A stretch of DNA of 64,000 nucleotides from Angiostrongylus vasorum (taxonomy: Eukaryota > Nematoda > Chromadorea > Rhabditida > Metastrongylidae), in the NCBI GenBank assembly GCA_018806985.1, contig JADANN010000466.1:682001-746000 (forward strand), given 5' to 3'. Position numbers and translations under genes: made by a program. Below, one piece after another: positions 56,470 to 64,000 of the stretch (position 1 is the first letter of the stretch; every line of letters begins with the position of its first letter). The notes beneath the pieces were generated by a model, which worked only from the letters and a program-made list of their open reading frames with translations, did not search any database and was not told where the DNA came from.

Positions 56470-59150
56470 CAAAATGATTGCTGCGAAAATCGTGGGCGTG
56501 ACGTCGGTGTGTTTTTCGACGCCGTAAACCAGCCTTCTGCTTATGTTGGTGAAGCTTGATACTGCTCTATAACGGGGCTCCAAGCAACTCAGAGAAACCG
56601 CTGATCGCAATCTGTTGTGTAATCAGGACATCTCCTGTTACAGAGTGAAGTATGGGCTTTGTAATCCCATCTCTTTTATGGAAGTATTATAGTGCCGTAA
56701 CAATGCAAACCATTTATGACTCCACCATAAAACTCCACGTTTCTACGATTAAATTTACAGAATGTTTATTGACTATCACGTAGCATGTTCTAGAAACACT
56801 CGTTTAAAATTTTTAACTGAAGCAAAATAGCAAAATGAGATTGGTCGATGCAGGATAAACTGAGAGTGGATGGAATAGATTAAGCGCAGATTAAGATATA
56901 AGTGATCTGATTCATGGGAATGAAAAGCATTCTTTTCTGCTTTGAAATTTTGTTTTAAATAGTGTTAACCTTGGCGACAAATTCGTGACATTATCGCTAA
57001 AGCTCTAAGGAATTTAAACCACCCGTTGAAGGATGCGAAGCCCCTGTGGTATTCTGAGATTATCGGAAGCTTGGCGCTTATGAGGGTAATAAAGACATGT
57101 GTCGCCAGTGTTTCAGATATGCTTTCTCACTAGTACGATATTAAGGATGATAAGAACTTTCAAAAGGAAAGATTTGTCGCTCGATTTAGTTACTGTTCCT
57201 CAAGGGCTTTTCATCTCATCATGGCTAGTAAGGGTGCTGTTAGTTCTCGTACTAAATTGGCGTTGTCCCAACATTATAGGGAGTTCAGGATTTTCGCCGG
57301 AAAGTCCACTTAGCAGTGATCCATTGATAAAGATCACCTCGATCCATTTATCAAACTAGCTGTAAAGCGACAAACCCAACGCGATCCACTACAGCCAACG
57401 ACTGCTTGTGATCACGGGGTTGGATTATGGCTAGACGAGCTATCTCGGAACCGCAGAGAATTCCATCTAAGAAACAAATTTTTGCTCAAACCAAAACTGG
57501 ACGGCAACGAGTTATCTACGTACAAAGCTAGTACGTGTTCTAGCGATGCTGACTAACTTTGCTTCCTGTTAAATTGAAGAAAAGTAGAGTTCCATCATTC
57601 TTCCGTGTGGTCTATCAAAACACTATGATTAACTAGTGATTGATAAAGATCGGATCAATCAAAATTACTGCAGAGAATAATCCTTCTTTGCCAAGTTACT
57701 GCAGAGAGTTTGAAAATTTGACGAGTTTTTTGGCGATAGTCACTCATTCCTCGTTTTCGCCGTCGCGGATATAACAAACATCCACATCACCTCCTAATTT
57801 CATTGAGTCCATTAACTTTCGGGTTACTGCTTCTTTGTGCAGTTTGCTGTTTTCCTTAAAGAACTATCCCTCGCTTATTAGTTTCATATGTTCTTTGAAA
57901 GAAACGTTGCAATTGAAAATTGTTTTCGCTTTCATATTTCGTCCGTCATCCTTAGTAACTATGCTGTGATCAGACTTATTAGAGAAGGTGAGTATCTGCT
58001 GAACGACTAAAAGAAGAGCGAACGCTGTCACTTCTAGGAAGTCTGTTTGACAGTGAAAAATCGTACCATCATGCAAGTGAAGAATCAGTCGCCAATCCAG
58101 TTCCGTTCAATTCGTCAGTCTTCAATCATCAAACGTGACCGGAAAAAAATTATGATTCGACTTTCTTATGAAGCGCGTTTTTTTTTATTAGCGAATATAA
58201 AACTCCTATGTAAATTACGAATGCCGTTGGTGATTACCCTCCGCTCTCAAACCGGTAGCGGAGCTCTATGCTTTACACAGTTGTATGTAAAGGTTTGCCC
58301 TTCATTTAGATTATCATAGTGATAGCAGTAGATAACGTTTTCATTCCTTGTTTTATACAGGTGCACTGGAAGCCTTTCAAAAGTCTAAATCAAACCTTAC
58401 GAAGGATAAAAAGAAAAGCACTCGACTTTGATCAGTAGTTAGGGATGCACTTTCATTTAAGGCCAATGGGTATCGTTGAGATGATTTAATAGATAATTAG
58501 CGTAGTTAACTTTGCGCGTTGGGTCTAAACAAACCCATCGAGCGTATTACAGTCCACCTTTAACCACTGCGCTAGACCATCACCTAAAAAACACTATCGG
58601 GTACTAAATTGTGGTCATGAAATAAAATCATTCCGAGCCCTGAAAGAAGGAAATGAAAAGACATGGGAAAGACCTGTTATCTTGAAATGCCAGTCATTGG
58701 TGAACTATGGAACTCTGAAATAGTGGACGTGAAGGCACAATGTTTATGACATTTCCACGCTTTCAGATTCTCTTAGCTTTTATATCATTGCTTCTCGAGA
58801 AAAGTAACTTGAATACGAATAAGGCACAAAGAATAAGACAATGCAAGACATTTTCTAGAAATTGGCGAATACTTGTTTGCCGAATTTGAGATGAGTACAG
58901 GAGTTGTCAGTCTGATAGATGCTTTGAACCTAAGGACAGACACCAAGCAAATGGTACCTTGTGGCTGCGCTACGCACGACTTGTTCGAAGCAGATGCCAC
59001 GAGCTGAAGTTCTTCTGCAGCGCAAAGGATCCGGTCCACACAGGAATGATCGCGACCATTATTCATGAAGATTTAATGAAATGTGGAACCAAAACCACAA
59101 ATGAGTGCTCTTCTCGCTTTCGCTACTGCCGCTATATTAGCTTGATAGAG
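56470..59150. other. Intergenic; degenerate R3 copy at about 57265-57480
   Basis: 57265-57480 follows the R3 order weakly (GGAGTTCAGGATTTTCGCCGG, TATCAAACTAGCTGTAAAGC, GAACCGCAGAGAATTCC). No gene recognised in the rest. Confidence 0.4.
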
Positions 59151-59154
59151 CTAA

Positions 59155-59430
59155 AAAAAAGCTCTTGGCGTTGATCAATCCTGAGGGATGCGCCATGCAT
59201 TCGACTTCATTAAGCATCGTTTCGAGGTGAGTGAATGTATATCTGGTCTTTACAACTACAATTACTCACAGTGGCCAACCGATGTATCGAGCCAGTGCTG
59301 TTATCCTCCCAGACAAGTATGGTGCCAATTTGCCGACTCCGGATTGATGGAAGATTTTTTTGCGGCAGTGGCACAGGAATTGATCCGATGTGTTTTGCAG
59401 GGGCCTTCGACCACTGCTCCACACTCGCCT
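59155..59430 (-). repeat. SINE-A copy, near full length
   Basis: AAAGCTCTTGGCGTTGATCAA at the tail end and GGGGCCTTCGACCACTGCTCC at the head. It faces the plus-strand copy at 59510, head to head. Confidence 0.8.
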
Positions 59431-59509
59431 TGCTAGCTTGATATTAGCTTTTATCTGCTTGCTCATGTGCTTGTCTATTTATTTATCAATGCTGTTGACA
59501 AAAAAGGGC

Positions 59510-59795
59510 GTGTGTGACGCAGACGTCGGAGGCGCTCTGCAACATACACGTGGAATCGATCCTCACGCCCATGGCCCACCAAGCCTTCTATCACTCCGGG
59601 GTCGGCAAATTGGTACCAGACTTGCCTGGGAGGATAGCAGCACTAGCTCGATACATCGCTAGGCCTCCGCGAGTCATTGTAGAGGTCAGGAATGCATTTA
59701 ATCACCTCCAAACGATGCTTAATGAAGTCAAATGCGTGGCGGGTCCCACAGAGATTGATCAACGCTGAGAGCCTTATCCTTATCCTTTTTAATGC
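59510..59795 (+). repeat. SINE-A copy, near full length
   Basis: GTGTGTGACGCAGACGTCGG head, GTGGAATCGATCC B-box region, complete body, tail GAGAGCCTTATCCTTATCC. Confidence 0.85.
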
Positions 59796-59799
59796 TGTT

Positions 59800-60560
59800 G
59801 ACGAATGTTGTAACTATTAAAAAATCAAATGGATAACGTTAAAGCAGCAGTACTGACGATGTTCGAGAGAGGTAAATATTGAAAAAAGGAAGGCAAGATT
59901 AGAAAAAGTATTAGTCCCTGAACACTTCTTAGATAACCCATAATTTTAAGTGCTTGAAATCGGAAGTTAATCGTCGACTTTTAGGTTTCAACATTAAACA
60001 CAATAAATACCAATAATAATCCGCAAACTTTGCTCTTCAGCATGAAATTGCTTCGATGACGATATTTTGTGAACGAAATACAAGGTAACTTCCTCAAAGC
60101 ATGTGATTTTTTACAAAATTAATCAAATTAAAAATAAAACTTGGAAAAAAGCTCTAGGCTGTTTACAAAACCTTTCTTGCAAAAGAAAAAGCATTTTCTC
60201 TAATTTTTTTTGGTCCTTTATAATCTTCTAATTTCACCATTTCACGTAACTCACGAGTTTCGTATCCCCGTCCGAGTTCTTTCAGTTTCTGCAGTGTTGA
60301 GTATAGTTGAGGCTGATCATTAACGAATGTTTAAACTTTTATTTCCTTCCTACTGTTTTCTCACTTCAGAGCATTACATGGGGTACAACCACAACGACCT
60401 TAGCCGGAAAAGAGTAATCACTGGTTTGACTTTTTAGATGAGGTTCCGAGTTTTGCTCATATCTTGGCATCACTGTTACATTATCCGATGGTTAACAGTA
60501 CTAGTCAGAATCTCCTCTAAGAACGTCTTTCAGGTTTTATGATGATATGTGGGTAATCCC
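59800..60560. other. Intergenic, nothing recognised except a SINE-B shred
   Basis: GTTTTGCTCATATCTTGGC ATCACTG at about 60451-60477 is a SINE-B end. Otherwise AT-rich without features. Confidence 0.4.
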
Positions 60561-60562
60561 AC

Positions 60563-60850
60563 TGCGCGTGTGGCGCAGTGATTGGAGGCACCACTGCGAC
60601 TCACATGTGGAATCGATCCTCACACTCATGGCCTGCCAAACCTTCCATCTCTCCGGGATCGGCAAATTGATGCCAGACCTGTCTGGGAAGATAGCAACAC
60701 TGGCTCGATACATCGGTAGGCCATTGCGAGTCATTGTAAAGGCCAGATATGCATTTAATCACCTCCAACGATACCTAATGAAGTCGAATGCATAGCGCAT
60801 CCCTCAGGGATTGATCAACGCCGAGAGCTTTATCCTTCATCCTTTTTTAT
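60563..60850 (+). repeat. SINE-A copy, full length
   Basis: GCGTGTGGCGCAGTGATTGG head, GTGGAATCGATCCTC B-box region, full body and the tail GAGAGCTTTATCCTTCATCC. Good reference copy. Confidence 0.88.
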
Positions 60851-61194
60851 GCGGGTAACCCCACTTACCGATCATAAAATAACTATCTCTCCGTTTATTA
60901 ACTCTTTGTTTTCGTAGACTTCGCTTCGAGAAGTGTTCGATTGTCGCGCAGAATCCACTCATAGTCGGATGTCAACAGCACAATCAAGAAACAAATCGCT
61001 TTTTTTTTGGGCTGCGTAAACGAAATGGAGAACAGTTGTCACAGAAACAGGCTGTCTGCTTTTTCTTTGTGACTTTCTAATTTGGTTAAGATGTCCAAAA
61101 CTGTCGTCGTACTCAAGTCTAGTTCCTAGTTTTTCCACACCTTTCTCAATTGCTGCAATGCTGAGTATTTGCTCCAATTAACTTCTTCAAGCGG
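60851..61194. other. Intergenic, nothing recognised
   Basis: No gene or repeat seen. Confidence 0.4.
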
Positions 61195-61215
61195 TTGTCG
61201 CCGATTGCAACAAGT

Positions 61216-61430
61216 TGCTCTCGATCTTTTTCATCATCAACGTTCTCATTCCCTTCTACTAGACTTTTTTACTTTCGATCTTTTTCATCATCAACGCTCT
61301 CATTCCCTTCTACTAGACTTTTTACTCTCGATCTTTTTCATCATCAACGCTCTCATTCCCTTCTACTAGACTTTTCACTCTCGATCTTTTTCATCATCAG
61401 CGCTCTCATTCCCTTCTATTAAACTTTTTA
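61216..61430. repeat. Minisatellite, four units of about 54-56 bases
   Basis: Unit: CTCGATCTTTTTCATCATCA then ACGCTCTCATTCCCTTCTAC and TAGACTTTTTA. Four copies with few differences (TTCTC versus CTCTC, AGCGC versus AACGC in the last). Unit length near 54, a multiple of three, so all frames stay open across it; this is not evidence of coding. Confidence 0.9.
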
Positions 61431-62125
61431 AAGCAACATTTTACCGTGTTTTTAATAATAGTTCATTGGCCAAAAGTAGTGATTGCTTTATTCGTGTGAC
61501 GCTCCATTGGACGAATGGACCCAGTGTAACGATTATGAAAACCGACACTCCAAAGAAGAAGCACCTTAGTAGTCAACTCGAATCACTGCGAGTGTGAAGA
61601 ACGCGGTTTTACCGAAATGTGGACGAAACAGCCGATATTTTTTGTCTACTTCTTACATAAGTTTAACGATCGTAGTGCGGCGATACAAAGTTCTATTTTG
61701 GCAGGTCAAAAAATTTTTTTTCGGAAGAGTACTTCCATTTATCTATCGGGTTGATCTACCTAAGAAATCCCATGGCATAAATGCCCTCAACGATGCAGTC
61801 CTGTGATCAACCACAAGCTTAGGGTCAGCAATGGAAGACGCATTCGTCTACACCGACTGGTTCAACAGTGGAGCCCGAGGTGAATGAATTTTCGCTCATA
61901 CTTCGGTGGGCCAGTTGGGCTGGAATGAGCTGATATTAAATCAGCGTGTGCGGGGAATATTTATGCAGCAGACAAAAGCATCAGCGAAACAGATTTAGGC
62001 TTCAGACTCCCGAAAGATGAGAAACATTTAAAAACAGTCCGATCTGTGCGAACGGGTTGTTTCTTACACCATTGTCATCTGATTTATTGCGAAATGACTT
62101 TACTAGTAATGTGTGAAAGAACCAC
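61431..62125. other. Intergenic, nothing recognised
   Basis: No supported gene. Confidence 0.4.
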
Positions 62126-62129
62126 AAAA

Positions 62130-62560
62130 AGAACCACAACGATGCTGAGATCCTTGCAAAACTCCGGACCGCAAGTGTCTGCAGTGGGGAACGAAAGCGC
62201 TTTTATTACCCTTTATTACGCTTTCCGGGGACTAACGCGTTCACCACCACACCATGCCGGTCCTTCATTTCGCCTGTCTCTCAGTTAGTTCTATCGATCA
62301 GTGCCATCAGGCTCCTCTCAACGGGACTGATCCGGGGAGCTCAGATCGGCAATGAACCCAGTTAAGCTGAGGTTTGACTCGCATAGTGTGATGGTGAACG
62401 CGTTACCCCCGAAAAGAGCAATAGCGCGTTCGTTCCCCATAGCAGACGCCAGCGGTCCAAAGTTTTGCAAATATCTCAGCATCATAGTTGTTGTTTCACA
62501 CATAATACCCTGCCGTGCAAAAATTGCAATAGGCAGTAAGTGAAAAGTTGACATTTGTTG
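62130..62560. repeat. Head-to-head pair of SINE-B copies (second example)
   Basis: The left copy (minus) starts CACAACGATGCTGAGATCC; the right copy (plus) starts ATAGTGTGATGGTGAACGCG at about 62385 and ends AATATCTCAGCATCATAGTTG. Heads face each other across about 110 bases. Confidence 0.75.
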
Positions 62561-62564
62561 GTAA

Positions 62565-63360
62565 TATTTGGATTTGTACAGTGGTTTCATAGTCCTTGTT
62601 GACATGCCTTTGTCTATTCTGCTACTTTAGCAGCAATGCTACATCAAATTTCATCACTCGCTGCATTAAATCTTTCATAACCTTGTTTTTTGCGATCCGA
62701 TGGAGAGGCACTACTTCCACAACTACTCCACTTGTTAATAAGACATTCTCTGTATATGGAGCCTGTTGAGTAACTTCTTTTGTCTGATTTCTATTACTGT
62801 TCTTACTAACAGTGTGCTATTCGTTCAGCATTCCATTTAACCAGTCTATCCCAGGAGCTATGTTGCCTTATTACCAATGTTAACTGCTTCGCTCTTCGTG
62901 TTGATTTCTGAGTTAGTTATTTCTAAGATTCACCCACATTTTTTTTATAGAAAATGATTAATCACCCAAGTTTGAGGATTCCATTCGGGTAAGATGAGGA
63001 ATGGCGACCCTTTCTCTGCATCACCTCCTTGAAATGGAACATCATGCTGTCGTTCGAAAAAGTTCACACGCAGTTCACTGCACATTCACACACAGCTCAA
63101 CTTTGCAGCCCAACGAACATCAAAGGTAAATCTGGTTAATAAACAACTCGAAATAATGAATCCATTAAAGTGAAAGATAATAGTAGTTGTGAAAAAACCT
63201 AGCTGCTAACTATACTTGAAGAGTATGGAGACTAGAAAGAGTGGATGAGAGAGGCAGAGCGCGGGCCTCAATGGTGAACAAAAAACCAAACGGGAGACCC
63301 TGAAAGAGTTATCGCGTTTCGATAAGGGCTTGGGTCTACAAACAAACGAAAATTGCACGA
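62565..63360. other. Intergenic, nothing recognised
   Basis: No supported gene or family repeat. Confidence 0.4.
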
Positions 63361-63364
63361 TTTA

Positions 63365-63645
63365 TGGCAGTCGTTAGGGTGCTCCTGAAGTGCGAACCTG
63401 GGTGAATGGTTCGATGCCGCACCCACGTTGATCATAACTGACACCTCTTCAGGGTCGCCAAATTGGAACAAGACTTATTTGATAAAATGAAAACACTGAA
63501 TTAGTTCATCAGCAAGCCTCACGCACCAAAAATATAGGCCAAATATGCAACCGACCACCGCCGTGATGCTTAATGAGAGGTAAAATGTGCAGCGTATCTG
63601 TAATGGGTTAATCAACATCCCAACACCTTATTCTTTTTTCCCATG
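63365..63645 (+). repeat. SINE-A copy, degenerate
   Basis: AGGGTGCTCCTGAAGTGCG, B box GGTTCGATGCCGC, GGGTCGCCAAATTGGAACAAG body, TAATGGGTTAATCAACATCC tail. Confidence 0.55.
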
Positions 63646-63649
63646 ATAC

Positions 63650-64000
63650 AGTGGCCTCTGCACCACTTTTTTAAAAGTCATTGTTTCCATTTACGTACAA
63701 TTTTGAGTTGTAACTCGCATTGGTTTATTTTTTCACATAAAACTTGAAGTTCCCAACGTTCAAGTTCCAAATGAATTAGTCCAAAATACCCACGTAGCTG
63801 GTCACGTGAAGGCAAATATTTTCCATTGAACTATCCGATATAAATATAAATTTTTTTTTCACGCAATATCCCTTCATTTATTTAACGTCCATTGTAATGT
63901 GCAAAATTCCTTAGGACTAATGGTTGCTTAAAAAAATTTATTCTTGGTTATTTTAGAATCCGGCCTTCCACATCTTCATTTATCGAACGACGACCAATCG
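63650..64000. other. Right edge, nothing recognised
   Basis: AT-rich sequence without a supported feature. Confidence 0.4.

Noticed and set aside
61169..61422. Repetitive Ser/Phe/His open frames
   Set aside because: Produced by a minisatellite with unit length divisible by three; open in several frames.
61216..61430. CRISPR-like direct repeats
   Set aside because: Units are contiguous with no unique spacers, and the genome is eukaryotic.

Overview
The window looks like nuclear DNA of a parasitic or free-living clade V (strongylid/rhabditid, hookworm-like) nematode. Reasons: six nematode-type cuticle collagen genes, short introns with TTTCAG-like acceptors, RTE-type non-LTR retrotransposon relics, many tRNA-derived SINE-like repeats, and an interstitial TTAGGC motif, which is the nematode telomere repeat. 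The species cannot be fixed from sequence alone.

Layout. (1) About 388-16938, plus strand: the 3' part (about 1,055 codons in some 18 exons) of a very large gene whose reading matches the C-terminal half of the bridge-like lipid transfer protein BLTP1 (KIAA1109/Tweek; lpd-3 in C. elegans). Its 5' part lies left of the window. Three of its introns are long because repeats have landed in them. They hold an RTE copy on the plus strand (5.6-7.9 kb), an RTE copy on the minus strand (11.9-12.9 kb), and a decayed duplicate of one of the gene's own exons (about 8.76-8.85 kb). (2) 19984-56427: six cuticle collagen genes of one subfamily, in order +, -, -, +, -, -, spaced 1-13 kb apart. Each encodes about 290-300 residues with an N-terminal membrane anchor, an N-[RK]-T-x-R cleavage box near residue 75-80, Cys-bounded Gly-X-Y blocks and an ICPK[YH]C tail. 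All have a TATA-like box 30-85 bases upstream. (3) Two minus-strand stretches (43624-44100 and 46166-46457) read like exons of an unidentified gene or genes. (4) The remainder, including 57-64 kb, is intergenic and crowded with repeats: at least 15 SINE-A copies, about 10 SINE-B copies, a few SINE-C copies, an orphan repeat called R3 here, foldback elements with a hammerhead-like core, (TA)n arrays, and a ~54-base minisatellite.

How the genes relate. The collagens would be secreted by the hypodermis, processed by a furin-like protease and assembled as trimers into cuticle. Their shared upstream design suggests a common (moult-linked) program, but that is inference. BLTP1-type proteins move phospholipid between membranes and have no evident functional link to the collagens beyond being neighbours.

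Most interesting points: four one-base indels, all in G/C homopolymers of otherwise clean coding exons (one in BLTP1, one in collagen 1, a compensating pair in collagen 6); the exon-duplication relic; hammerhead-ribozyme-like motifs in the foldback repeats; head-to-head SINE dimers; and the telomere-like hairpin at 40.2-40.3 kb. Repeat family names are mine, and family boundaries are approximate because I aligned by eye.
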